Assembly: GCA_041672395.1 (NCBI GenBank)
Contig: JBAYZS010000076.1
Span: forward strand, 1-8,744
DNA length: 8,744 nt
Direction: 5' to 3'
From: UBA5287 sp041672395
GTDB lineage: Bacteria; Bacteroidota; Bacteroidia; Bacteroidales; Dysgonomonadaceae
In this document: piece by piece, positions 1 to 8,102 of the stretch
Layout: each line of letters starts with the position of its first letter
Numbering within the stretch: the first letter of the stretch is position 1
The notes under the pieces: model-generated
What the model saw: only the letters and a program-made list of their open reading frames with translations
Told to the model about the DNA's origin: nothing
The model's database searches: none
Program-made: the position numbers and the translations under genes

Positions 1-1108
1 AAACGACTTCCTTCACGCAGCCATTCTCACCCTTGAAAGAGAGTGTATTCAGCAGCCATCGTCGGCTACATCCCTCTTCATGCGAGGAGGAGGTTTTTAA
101 GATTTGTGGGAAAGGATGAGGCCATGGTGTAGCCGGGTTTTTACCGATTGGCGGTTGAGGCATGATTTCAATCTGCATCACGCTTTTTGCCCCCTGTCTG
201 ATAGAGGTACCAACACAGTCGGATCCGGTATCTCCACCTCCGATCACCAGAACATCCTTGTCTTTTGCAGATATTCTTTCTGTAGAAACTGCCTCTTCGC
301 CCTGGAGTATTCGTATCTCCTGCGACAGAAAATCCATTGCGAAGTAGATCCCTTTCAGCTCCCTTCCATCGAGTGCGATGTCTCTTGGCTTACCAGCTCC
401 CACGGCCAGGCAAACAGCATCATATTCAATCATGATCTGACTTCCCGGAATATCCCTGCCGATTTCGGTATTGGTCACAAATTCAACACCTTCTTCCATT
501 AGCAGTTTCAGACGTCGGTCGATTATATACTTGCTCAGCTTAAAATTGGGGATTCCATACCGGAGTAAACCGCCGGGCTTGTTATCTTTTTCAAATACCG
601 TCACATAATGTCCTTTACTGTTGAGCTGCTGAGCTACCGCAAGTCCTGCCGGCCCCGAGCCAATGATAGCCACCTTCTTGCCTGTGCGATGCTTGGGCGG
701 ACGAGCTTTGATCATCCCTTCCATAAAAGCCACCTCTGTCACCGATGCCTCATTTTCACGAATAGTCACCGGCGCATCGTGCAGGGCCAGGACACACGAT
801 TTCTCACAAGGTGCGGGACAGATGCGTCCGGTAAACTCCGGAAAATTGTTTGTTTCGTGCAACACTTCCACTCCTCTTTTCCAGTCACCTCTGTAAATAT
901 AATCCTGCCATTCGGGCATTTTGTTGCCCAGAGGGCAAGCCCAGTGGCAGAAAGGAACACCGCAGTCCATGCAACGAGAGCCCTGTTGTTTACGGTCTTC
1001 CCTGTTCAATGTTTGTTCTACCTCGGCGTAATCATGTATTCTTTCGCTTACGAGACGATAGCCGGCTTCTTTTCTCGGTATCGTCATAAATGCTTTTGGA
1101 TTTCCCAT
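1..1108 (-). CDS. gltD: Glutamate synthase small (beta) subunit, partial: C-terminus beyond the left edge
   Basis: This is the electron-input subunit of glutamate synthase: it oxidises NAD(P)H through FAD and passes electrons via iron-sulfur clusters to GltB in the cytoplasm. I translated 369 codons from ATG at 1108 (MGNPKAFMTIPRKEAGYR) with no stop before the edge. Two N-terminal cysteine groups fit the two [4Fe-4S] clusters of the family: C46/C49/C54/C58 (CMDCGVPFCHWAC) and C97/C101/C105 (CPAPCEKSC). An FAD-binding GSGPAG lies at about 150-155, followed by EKDNKPGGLLRYGIP. A second dinucleotide site, GGGDTG at 290-295, should bind NAD(P)H. The SSHEEGC stretch near the edge is also typical. 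Family members are usually about 450-490 residues, so roughly the last fifth is missing. It lies 34 bp downstream of gltB, in the usual gltB-gltD order. The start precedes the first cysteine motif by 45 residues, as expected. NADPH versus NADH preference cannot be read from this. Confidence 0.96.
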   Translation of the reverse strand, partial: MGNPKAFMTIPRKEAGYRLVSERIHDYAEVEQTLNREDRKQQGSRCMDCGVPFCHWACPLGNKMPEWQDYIYRGDWKRGVEVLHETNNFPEFTGRICPAPCEKSCVLALHDAPVTIRENEASVTEVAFMEGMIKARPPKHRTGKKVAIIGSGPAGLAVAQQLNSKGHYVTVFEKDNKPGGLLRYGIPNFKLSKYIIDRRLKLLMEEGVEFVTNTEIGRDIPGSQIMIEYDAVCLAVGAGKPRDIALDGRELKGIYFAMDFLSQEIRILQGEEAVSTERISAKDKDVLVIGGGDTGSDCVGTSIRQGAKSVMQIEIMPQPPIGKNPATPWPHPFPQILKTSSSHEEGCSRRWLLNTLSFKGENGCVKEVV

Positions 1109-1122
1109 ATTTTCTGATGTTT

Positions 1123-1140
1123 GGATCCTTAAAAAGATCC
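1123..1140 (-). other. Small intercistronic hairpin between gltB and gltD
   Basis: Most of the 34-bp gap between gltB and gltD can fold, as minus-strand RNA, into a 7-bp stem: GGAUCUU pairs with AGGAUCC around a UUUA loop, with one U-G wobble. No U-run follows, so it is not a normal intrinsic terminator. Such a hairpin could affect stability or the ratio of the two subunits, but that is inference. A chance fold is quite possible. Confidence 0.35.
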
Positions 1141-1142
1141 CA

Positions 1143-4100
1143 TTAATAATCTCTTTCTACCACGGCTATTTTCCTGTTCAGTTCTGCCATTTTCTTTTCC
1201 TGCAGCACCTTCTTGTACTCAATGGGTACCACTTTAATGAACTTCTCTACATATTCGTTCCAGTTATCGAGAATACGCTTTGCCTGTTCACTATTGGTGT
1301 ATTGCAGATGTTTGGAGATAAGGTTTTTCAGTTCCCTTGCATCGGAGAGATCTTCCACCAGTGACAGCTCAACCATTTCCATGTTACAATAATAATCGAA
1401 GTCGTTCTTTGCATTGAGTACATAGGCAACACCGCCACTCATGCCCGCTGCAAAATTTCGTCCGGTGCTACCCAGTACTACTACGCAGCCTCCAGTCATA
1501 TATTCGCAGCAGTGATCACCTGCGCCCTCCACTACAGCGATGGCACCTGAGTTGCGCACACAAAATCGTTCTCCCGCAATGCCGTTGATGTATACTTCAC
1601 CAGCCGTGGCACCGTAGAGCGATGTGTTGCCGCAGATAATATTCTCTTCCGGTTTGAACGTACTTCCTTTAGGTGGTGTCACGATGATCCGTCCCCCCGA
1701 TAACCCTTTTCCGAGGTAATCGTTGGTGTCGCCGTGAAGATAAAAAGTAATTCCGTGCACGAGGAAAGCGCCGAAGCTCTGACCAGCCGATCCTTCAAAG
1801 TAGGCCGACAAGGTGTTATCAGGCATCCCCGCCTGTCCGTAACGTCTGGCTATTTCGCCGGAAAGCATTGCGCCGGTGGTCCTGTCAGTATTTTTGATTT
1901 TCGATTTGATAGTGACAGGTTGCAGATAATCGATTGCAGGACGTGCCTCAGTCATTAATTTCCTATCCAATACATCGTCGATCTTGTGATGCTGCCCTCC
2001 CGTTCGTCGGATAGCAAAAATGTTTGCCTCATCGGGGTAACATGTAATTCTTGAGAGGTCTATTTTTTCAGTTTTGGGTAGGGCTGGAAAGTGCTTCCGA
2101 TCCAACAAGTCGGCTCTGCCCACGATCTCCTCCAGTGATCTGAATCCCATCTCCGCCAGTTGTTCCCGTGTATCCTGCGCCAAAAAGCGGAAGAAATTTA
2201 TAACATATTCATAGCGCCCCATAAAACGTTTGCGCAACGCTTCATCTTGTGTGGCCACTCCTACCGGGCAAGTGTTGAGGTGACATTTGCGCATCATCAC
2301 ACACCCTAGTACAATGAGGGCACTTGTGGCAAAGCCGAACTCTTCGGCCCCGAGCATGGCGGCGATCACGATGTCGCGGCCCGTTTTTAACTGACCGTCG
2401 GTCTGAAGTGTCACCTTCCCGCGTAAGTTATTCAGGACCAGTGTCTGTTGAGTCTCTGCCAGTCCGATTTCGAGCGGCAAACCAGCATGCTTGATAGAAC
2501 TGGCCGGGCTAGCACCTGTACCTCCTTCCGAACCACTGATCACTATCAGATCTGCTTTGGCCTTGGCTACCCCTGCGGCAATGGTACCCACGCCACTCTC
2601 CGACACCAGTTTCACACTCACTACGGCGGTCGGGTTCACATTTTTAAGATCAAAGATAAGTTGCGCCAGGTCTTCAATAGAATAGATATCGTGGTGCGGA
2701 GGTGGGGATATGAGTGAGATGCCGGGAATTGAATGTCGTGTTTTGGCAATGATGTTATCCACTTTGTAACCAGGCAGTTGCCCCCCCTCTCCCGGTTTTG
2801 CACCCTGGGCAATCTTTATCTGGAGTTCATCAGCGTTCACAAGGTACTCAGTGGTGACGCCGAATCTACCGGAAGCAACCTGTTTGATAGCACTTCTTCG
2901 CGATAATCCGTCCTCCTGCGGTTTGAACCGTTCGGGATCTTCCCCTCCTTCGCCGGTGTTGCTGCGACCACCTATAATATTCATAGCAATAGCAAGCGCC
3001 TCATGAGCTTCTTTGCTGATAGAACCATAAGACATGGCACCGGTACAGAATCGTTTCATAATCATTTCCACCGGTTCCACTTCCGAAATATCGATAGGAT
3101 TGCGTCTGTAATCGAGCAAGTTTCGGATAAATGCAGGCCTCTCTTTCTCATTGACCAGCGCTGTATACTCCTTGAACAAGAGGTAATTCGCTGTTTTTGT
3201 AGCGATTTGCAAGCGGGATATGCACTCCGGATTCCACGCATGATCAACTCCCTCAATCCGGTAGGCGTAGTTTCCCAAGTTTTTCAACCGGAAGGGTTCG
3301 TTGTTCTCTTCCCCGAAAGCTTCGGAGAAAGGTTGCAGCACTTCGCGAGCAATATCTTCCATATCTATCCCTTCTATCTTAGAAGAGATCCCCTTAAAAT
3401 AGTTATTCATTACAGACGAGGAAATACCGAGTGCTTCGAAGATATGTGCACCGCGATAACTCCTGAGGGTGGAGTTACCCATTTTGGAGAGCACCTTGAG
3501 TAATCCCTTATTGATTGATTTGATGTAGTTTTTTTTTGCCGTATCGAAGTCGAGTTGTATCTCTCCCGACTTAACCTGCTGCGACAGCACCGCAAAAACC
3601 AGATATGGATTCACTACGTTGGCACCGAAGCCGAAAAGAAGTGCGAAATGCATTACCTCCCTTGGCTCGGCACTCTCCACCACTATATCTATCTGCATCC
3701 GTTTTCTTTTTTCCACCAAATAGAGATGTACTGCTGAAGTGGCCAACAGCGATGGAATAGGTGCATTTTGTGGATTTACACCCCTGTCACTGAGGATGAT
3801 ATAGTTTTTGCCGTCGTCTACCGCTTTTTCCACGGAGCGACACAGATTGTCCACCGCTTCTTTCAATCCAGCAGCACCCCTCCCGGGGTCAAAGAGCATG
3901 GGAATCACCGCAGTAGAGAATCCTTTGTAGCGAAGGTTCAACAGAATATCGAACTGCGTATTGGTAAGGATAGGGCTTTTTATTTTTACGATGCCGGATA
4001 GTGCGGGAATCTCCTCGAGCAGGTTTTGATGAATGGCCCCCAGGTATCCGGTAAGCGACATCACCAGTTCCTCGCGTATAGGATCGATGGGCGGGTTGGT

Positions 4101-5675
4101 GACCTGTGCAAATTGTTGTCGGAAATAATTGAACAACCGTTGCGGTTTATCGGACAAAGCAGCCAGTGTCACATCATTTCCCATGGAGAATATCGGCTCC
4201 TTGCCTTCCATCGCCATGGGCTTGATCAATATTTCGAGATCTTCCACAGAGTATCCAAAAGCCTTTAACAGTGTTTCATAATTCACCACATCATTGTTCA
4301 CACTTCTTCCCGAGGAGATGTCATCGAGATTCACGCAGTTTTTATTGAGCCATGCACGATACGGGAAAGCGTTTGCCAGCTCTTCTTTCAGTTCATTATC
4401 GGAGAAGATCTTCCCGGTGATCGTATCCACGATGATCATCTTTCCCGGTTTGAGTCTTCCCCGTGCTTTGATATTGGCAGCATCGAACTCAATGGTGCCG
4501 GTTTCAGAAGCAATGATCATTATATCGTCGTGGGTGATGGTATAGCGTGCGGGACGAAGCCCGTTTCTGTCGAGCATGCCGCCCGCGTAGCGTCCGTCGC
4601 TAAAGATAAGCGTGGCCGGTCCGTCCCACGGTTCCATCAGCATGCTATGGTACTCGTAAAATGCTTTCAGCTCGTCGGAGATTGGATTTTTATCGTTGAA
4701 GCTCTCGGGTACCAGCATTGCCATTGCATGCGGCAGCGACTTACCTGACATCACAAGAAACTCCAGCAAATTGTCCACTGAGGCGCTGTCGCTCATTCGT
4801 GGCTGCACAATAGGGTATAGAGGCGACAAGTCCCCCAGTAGATCCGACTTCAGCACACTTTCGCGGCTCTGCATCCACTGACGATTGCCGCGAATGGTGT
4901 TGATCTCGCCGTTGTGGGCCAGCATGCGGAAAGGCTGTGCAAGGTCCCATGTGGGAAACGTATTGGTACTAAAACGGGAGTGAACCAACGCTATCCTGCT
5001 AGAGAAATTGGGATCAGAGAGATCGGGGAAATACATCCTGAGCTGTAAAGACGACAGCATCCCTTTGTAAATCATCTGTCGGGTAGAGAGGCTCACTATA
5101 TAGAAGCTTCGCTCTTCCGCCATCTTCGTGCCGGAAAGTGCCTTTTCAACTTTCTTTCGCCACACATAAAGCTTTCTTTCTAATTCATCGGGAGTCCCTT
5201 CACCGGAGATAAACAATTGTTTGATGACCGGTTCGTGGGAAAGTGCTATTTCTCCCAGGCAATCGCTGTGCACGGGTACATCGCGGATAAAAAGTAAGGA
5301 AAGGTTTTCTTCCAACGCTTTTTCCCTAATCATTTGCACACAAAAAGCCTGCTCATCCTTTTCTTGAGGAAGAAAAACAAGCCCAGTGCCGTATCTTCCT
5401 TCCTCTGGTACGTCAATTCCCTGTAAAAGAATGAACTCATGCGGAATCTGCACTAGTATACCCGCACCGTCACCCGTGATATTATCGGCGCTCTCCGCAC
5501 CCCGGTGGACCATGTTCTCGAGCACCTGCAGTCCTTTTTCGACGATAGCGTGCGATTTCTCACCGTTCAGTGTCATCGCAAGACCAACGCCACAGGCATC
5601 ATGTTCTTGTTGAAAGGAGTAGAGCGACTTTTTCTCGTACTGCCGGATACGACTGAAGATATTATTTTTGTCCAT
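1143..5675 (-). CDS. gltB: Glutamate synthase large (alpha) subunit
   Basis: This subunit makes glutamate: it hydrolyses glutamine at an amidotransferase site, channels the ammonia, and reductively aminates 2-oxoglutarate at an FMN site. It is 1510 residues long, close to the normal bacterial size (about 1480-1530). Residues 28 to about 430 form the class II glutamine amidotransferase. C28 (EHDACGVG) should become the N-terminal nucleophile after removal of a 27-residue propeptide. HSRFSTNT at 232 and AHNGEINT from 253 are typical substrate-site motifs. A central domain follows. The FMN/synthase domain spans about 850-1200, with MSYGSISKEAH at 881 and GAKPGEGGQLPG around K960. C1125/C1131/C1136 (CVMMRKCHLNTCP) match the [3Fe-4S] ligands. 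The C-terminal glycine-rich beta-helix (GXGXG) domain starts near 1250, with FEGSAGQSFGAF at about 1290. The ATG at 5675 lies 28 bp after the glnN stop, so the two are probably co-transcribed. No key residue appears to be missing. Confidence 0.98.
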   Translation of the reverse strand: MDKNNIFSRIRQYEKKSLYSFQQEHDACGVGLAMTLNGEKSHAIVEKGLQVLENMVHRGAESADNITGDGAGILVQIPHEFILLQGIDVPEEGRYGTGLVFLPQEKDEQAFCVQMIREKALEENLSLLFIRDVPVHSDCLGEIALSHEPVIKQLFISGEGTPDELERKLYVWRKKVEKALSGTKMAEERSFYIVSLSTRQMIYKGMLSSLQLRMYFPDLSDPNFSSRIALVHSRFSTNTFPTWDLAQPFRMLAHNGEINTIRGNRQWMQSRESVLKSDLLGDLSPLYPIVQPRMSDSASVDNLLEFLVMSGKSLPHAMAMLVPESFNDKNPISDELKAFYEYHSMLMEPWDGPATLIFSDGRYAGGMLDRNGLRPARYTITHDDIMIIASETGTIEFDAANIKARGRLKPGKMIIVDTITGKIFSDNELKEELANAFPYRAWLNKNCVNLDDISSGRSVNNDVVNYETLLKAFGYSVEDLEILIKPMAMEGKEPIFSMGNDVTLAALSDKPQRLFNYFRQQFAQVTNPPIDPIREELVMSLTGYLGAIHQNLLEEIPALSGIVKIKSPILTNTQFDILLNLRYKGFSTAVIPMLFDPGRGAAGLKEAVDNLCRSVEKAVDDGKNYIILSDRGVNPQNAPIPSLLATSAVHLYLVEKRKRMQIDIVVESAEPREVMHFALLFGFGANVVNPYLVFAVLSQQVKSGEIQLDFDTAKKNYIKSINKGLLKVLSKMGNSTLRSYRGAHIFEALGISSSVMNNYFKGISSKIEGIDMEDIAREVLQPFSEAFGEENNEPFRLKNLGNYAYRIEGVDHAWNPECISRLQIATKTANYLLFKEYTALVNEKERPAFIRNLLDYRRNPIDISEVEPVEMIMKRFCTGAMSYGSISKEAHEALAIAMNIIGGRSNTGEGGEDPERFKPQEDGLSRRSAIKQVASGRFGVTTEYLVNADELQIKIAQGAKPGEGGQLPGYKVDNIIAKTRHSIPGISLISPPPHHDIYSIEDLAQLIFDLKNVNPTAVVSVKLVSESGVGTIAAGVAKAKADLIVISGSEGGTGASPASSIKHAGLPLEIGLAETQQTLVLNNLRGKVTLQTDGQLKTGRDIVIAAMLGAEEFGFATSALIVLGCVMMRKCHLNTCPVGVATQDEALRKRFMGRYEYVINFFRFLAQDTREQLAEMGFRSLEEIVGRADLLDRKHFPALPKTEKIDLSRITCYPDEANIFAIRRTGGQHHKIDDVLDRKLMTEARPAIDYLQPVTIKSKIKNTDRTTGAMLSGEIARRYGQAGMPDNTLSAYFEGSAGQSFGAFLVHGITFYLHGDTNDYLGKGLSGGRIIVTPPKGSTFKPEENIICGNTSLYGATAGEVYINGIAGERFCVRNSGAIAVVEGAGDHCCEYMTGGCVVVLGSTGRNFAAGMSGGVAYVLNAKNDFDYYCNMEMVELSLVEDLSDARELKNLISKHLQYTNSEQAKRILDNWNEYVEKFIKVVPIEYKKVLQEKKMAELNRKIAVVERDY

Positions 5676-5703
5676 AGTTTAATTTTTCTGTTGATATTGC
5701 ACT

Positions 5704-7899
5704 TTAACTGATAAATAGCAGCTCGCGATATTTCGGCAGCGTCCACATCTGATTATCCACAATCAGTTCCAGTTTGTCCACGTGATAACGGATTACATTG
5801 AAATAACTTACCACCGTGTCGTGGTAAGCTACTGCCTTGTCGCGTGCTTCCTCAAGTTTGTTGCCCACTTTTCGGGCATCAATCATATCATCCACATTTG
5901 ATTTTATTGCTGAGATATGATCAGCGATTTCTTCGATGAGTGAGGCATCTTCTTTTGATAATTTATCCGCCTTCTCTTTATCGAAGACGACCCTCATCTT
6001 GTAGAGGTTGTCGAGCAACATAGACTGGTACTCCGTAGCCACAGGAATAATGTGATTCATACAGAGATCACCCAATACGCGTGCTTCAATCTGAATTTTC
6101 TTGGTGTAGGTTTCCCATTTCACTTCATTGCGTGCATGAAGTTCTTTTTTGTTCAACACGCCAATACTTTCAAACATCTCCACCGTTTGATCCGATGTAT
6201 ATGCATCGTAGATGACCGGTACGCTTGTTTCACAGTCGAGTCCGCGTCTCAGGGCTTCATCTTTCCATTCGTCACTGTAACCGTTTCCTTCAAACTGGAT
6301 GGGTTTCGATGCTTTGATGTAAAGGCGAAGGGTATCAAAGATGGCCTGTTCCTTTTTCATTCCTTTTTTCATCTTCGTGTCGATTTCCTTTTTAAAATCC
6401 ATCAACTGAGCGGCAACAACGGCATTCAGTGCCGTCATGGCCGATGAACAGTTGGCCGATGAGCCCACCGCTCTGAACTCAAAGCGGTTACCGGTAAAAG
6501 CGAACGGAGAGGTACGGTTTCTGTCTGTATTATCGATCAGTACCTCCGGAATGTGTGAAACACCCAATTTCATCTTTTTCAATTCATCCACAGTGATATC
6601 ATCGTCTTCCGAACTATGTTCTATTTTATCGAGCACAGCCGATAGCTGCTTTCCGAGGAAAACAGAGATAATAGCGGGAGGAGCTTCGTTTGCACCCAGC
6701 CTGTGCGCATTGTTGGCCGACATAATGGAAGCCTTTATCAGAGCATTATGTTTGTATACAGCCATCAGGGTATTTACCAGGAATGTGACGAACAACAGGT
6801 TTTCATTAGCAGTTTTTCCCGGTGTAAACAGGCCGATTCCAGTATCGGTACAGAGCGACCAGTTGTTATGCTTTCCCGAGCCATTTATTCCGGCGAAAGG
6901 TTTTTCATGCAACAGTACTTTGAAATGGTGCTTAGCAGCAATCTTGTGCATTAGCGACATCACCAGCAGGTTCTGGTCGACCGCCAGATTGGTTTCCCCA
7001 AAAATAGGCGCCATCTCAAACTGGTTGGGAGCCACCTCGTTGTGGCGGGTCTTCAGTGGAATACCGTACTTGTAGGCTTCAAACTCCACTTCGCGCATGA
7101 ATGCAGCCACACGCGGAGGAATTGCACCGAAATAATGGTCTTCGAGCTGTTGATTTTTGGCGCTTTCATGCCCCATCAGTGTGCGATCGGTCAGGCTCAG
7201 ATCGGGTCGGGCATCATACAAAGCTTGGTCTACCAGAAAATATTCCTGTTCCCATCCCAGATAAGAGTATACTTTCTTCACATCAGGATAAAGAAGTTTA
7301 CATACCTCTACTGCAGCTTTGTCCAAAGCTGAAAGCGTTTTCAAAAGTGGAGTCTTGTAATCTAGCGCTTCACCCGTATAAGAAATGAAAACAGTGGGAA
7401 TACAGAGCGTATCGTCAATAATGAATGCCGGAGAAGAGGGATCCCATGCGGTATATCCTCTCGCTTCGAAGGTGTTGCGTATGCCACCGCTGGGAAAGCT
7501 TGAAGCATCAGGTTCCTGTTGAGCTAACAGTTTGCCTGAGAAACGCTCGATAATGGCTCCGTCGGGGCCGTTTACATAATCAATGAATGAATCGTGTTTT
7601 TCCGCTGTTCCTTCCGTGAGAGGTTGAAACCAGTGAGTGTAATGGGTTGCTCCCATCTCTATCGCCCACATCTTCATGCCGGCTGCCACGTGATCGGCAA
7701 TTTCACGATGCAGTGTGGTACCCTGATCGATCGCTTCGAGTACTGTTTTCATTGTTTCTTTCGAAAGATATTTCGACATCTGCGTTCTGTTGAACACATT
7801 TTTCCCGTAATACTCCGAAGGTAATTGATCGGGAACGTCAATCTCGACGGGTACTCTTTTTGACGCTTCTACTACAGCTTTAAATCGTAATGTTGACAT
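5704..7899 (-). CDS. glnN: Type III glutamine synthetase (GlnN)
   Basis: This enzyme catalyses ATP-dependent condensation of ammonia with glutamate to glutamine, the entry step of GS-GOGAT. At 731 residues it matches GSIII (about 700-730), not the 440-470 of GSI. GSIII signatures are visible in order: HYTHWFQPLTEGTAEKHD near 90, QQEPDASSFPSGGIRNTFEA near 130, LGWEQEYF with E217/E219, TRHNEVAPNQFE around 284-295, NGSGKHNNWS at 339-348, RLGANEAPPA, and DRNRTSPFAFTGNRFEFR at 459-476. It ends in KYRELLFIS, resembling the Bacteroides GlnN end. The ATG at 7899 (MSTLRFKAVVEASKR) is chosen over an in-frame TTG at 7971. The ATG aligns with the GlnN N-terminus I remember, and the TTG is the tail of the proposed -7 box, so it would not be transcribed. 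There is no Shine-Dalgarno sequence, only A-rich AAAAAAACG. It is the first gene of the operon, 28 bp ahead of gltB. Confidence 0.97.
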   Translation of the reverse strand: MSTLRFKAVVEASKRVPVEIDVPDQLPSEYYGKNVFNRTQMSKYLSKETMKTVLEAIDQGTTLHREIADHVAAGMKMWAIEMGATHYTHWFQPLTEGTAEKHDSFIDYVNGPDGAIIERFSGKLLAQQEPDASSFPSGGIRNTFEARGYTAWDPSSPAFIIDDTLCIPTVFISYTGEALDYKTPLLKTLSALDKAAVEVCKLLYPDVKKVYSYLGWEQEYFLVDQALYDARPDLSLTDRTLMGHESAKNQQLEDHYFGAIPPRVAAFMREVEFEAYKYGIPLKTRHNEVAPNQFEMAPIFGETNLAVDQNLLVMSLMHKIAAKHHFKVLLHEKPFAGINGSGKHNNWSLCTDTGIGLFTPGKTANENLLFVTFLVNTLMAVYKHNALIKASIMSANNAHRLGANEAPPAIISVFLGKQLSAVLDKIEHSSEDDDITVDELKKMKLGVSHIPEVLIDNTDRNRTSPFAFTGNRFEFRAVGSSANCSSAMTALNAVVAAQLMDFKKEIDTKMKKGMKKEQAIFDTLRLYIKASKPIQFEGNGYSDEWKDEALRRGLDCETSVPVIYDAYTSDQTVEMFESIGVLNKKELHARNEVKWETYTKKIQIEARVLGDLCMNHIIPVATEYQSMLLDNLYKMRVVFDKEKADKLSKEDASLIEEIADHISAIKSNVDDMIDARKVGNKLEEARDKAVAYHDTVVSYFNVIRYHVDKLELIVDNQMWTLPKYRELLFIS

Positions 7900-7968
7900 A
7901 TTAAACGTTTTTTTATTGTGGATATTCTGATAACCAGTTTTTAGATGAATTGCAAAACAACTCGGGCG

Positions 7969-7998
7969 CAAATATAATCACTTTGTTTTAATTACAAA
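7969..7998 (-). promoter_or_regulatory. Candidate Bacteroidetes-type promoter of glnN-gltB-gltD
   Basis: Read on the minus strand, TTTG (7998-7995) is followed after 18 bases by TATATTTG (7976-7969). This fits the housekeeping promoter pattern known in Bacteroidetes, TTTG then TAnnTTTG about 19-21 bases apart; the spacing here is one short. The -7 box is a perfect match. Transcription would start around 7962-7966, giving a leader of roughly 65 nt before the glnN ATG. A short dyad, GTTTT(7985-7989)/AAAAC(7996-8000), overlaps the -33 box and could be a regulator site, though this is weak. Confidence 0.6.
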
Positions 7999-8000
7999 AC
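7988..8000. repeat. 13-bp direct repeat, copy 1 (copy 2 at 8400-8412)
   Basis: TTAATTACAAAAC occurs exactly at 7988-8000 and again at 8400-8412. The first copy overlaps the proposed -33 element of the glnN promoter; the second lies in codons 4-8 of the divergent gene. The flanks differ immediately on both sides. In such AT-rich DNA chance is a serious alternative. A shared regulator site or an insertion footprint is speculative. Confidence 0.4.
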
Positions 8001-8046
8001 TTTTACAAGATATTTGTTACTTTTTTCTTTGTATATAATCATATTG

Positions 8047-8061
8047 ATCTTATTTTAAGAT
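8047..8061. repeat. Inverted repeat ATCTTA-TTT-TAAGAT
   Basis: A perfect 6-bp inverted repeat with a 3-nt centre, about 70 bp upstream of the glnN promoter. It sits 9 bp from the larger inverted repeat at 8071-8102. The size and symmetry would suit a dimeric regulator, but AT-rich sequence produces such palindromes readily and no known operator is recognised. Confidence 0.4.
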
Positions 8062-8070
8062 TTTAAATAT

Positions 8071-8102
8071 CAAATGAACATTAAACAAAATCAATGTATT
8101 TG
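8071..8102. repeat. Bulged 10-bp inverted repeat
   Basis: CAAAT (8071-8075) and ACATT (8078-8082) pair with AATGT (8093-8097) and ATTTG (8098-8102). The arms form ten base pairs with a 2-nt GA bulge on the left arm and a 10-nt loop. No T-run follows on either strand, so it does not look like a terminator. It is about 95 bp upstream of the glnN promoter and 290 bp before the plus-strand start, so it could be an upstream regulator site. No function is established. Confidence 0.45.

Noticed and set aside
104..1117. Several plus-strand open frames of 60-170 codons opposite gltD
   Set aside because: The minus strand encodes an unbroken GltD with all family motifs here. The plus-strand frames are low-complexity shadows rich in His, Cys and Ser with no recognisable domain.
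3003..3503. A 166-codon plus-strand frame inside gltB
   Set aside because: It lies entirely opposite conserved GltB sequence, has no promoter or family resemblance, and its composition is what antisense reading of GltB codons would give.
6437..7075. A 212-codon plus-strand frame opposite glnN
   Set aside because: It covers the most conserved part of GlnN on the other strand, where codon constraint keeps antisense frames open. No motif supports it as a gene.
7900..7971. A 24-residue N-terminal extension of GlnN starting at TTG 7971
   Set aside because: The TTG is part of the proposed -7 box, the extension has no resemblance to GlnN, and ATG 7899 matches the usual GlnN N-terminus.
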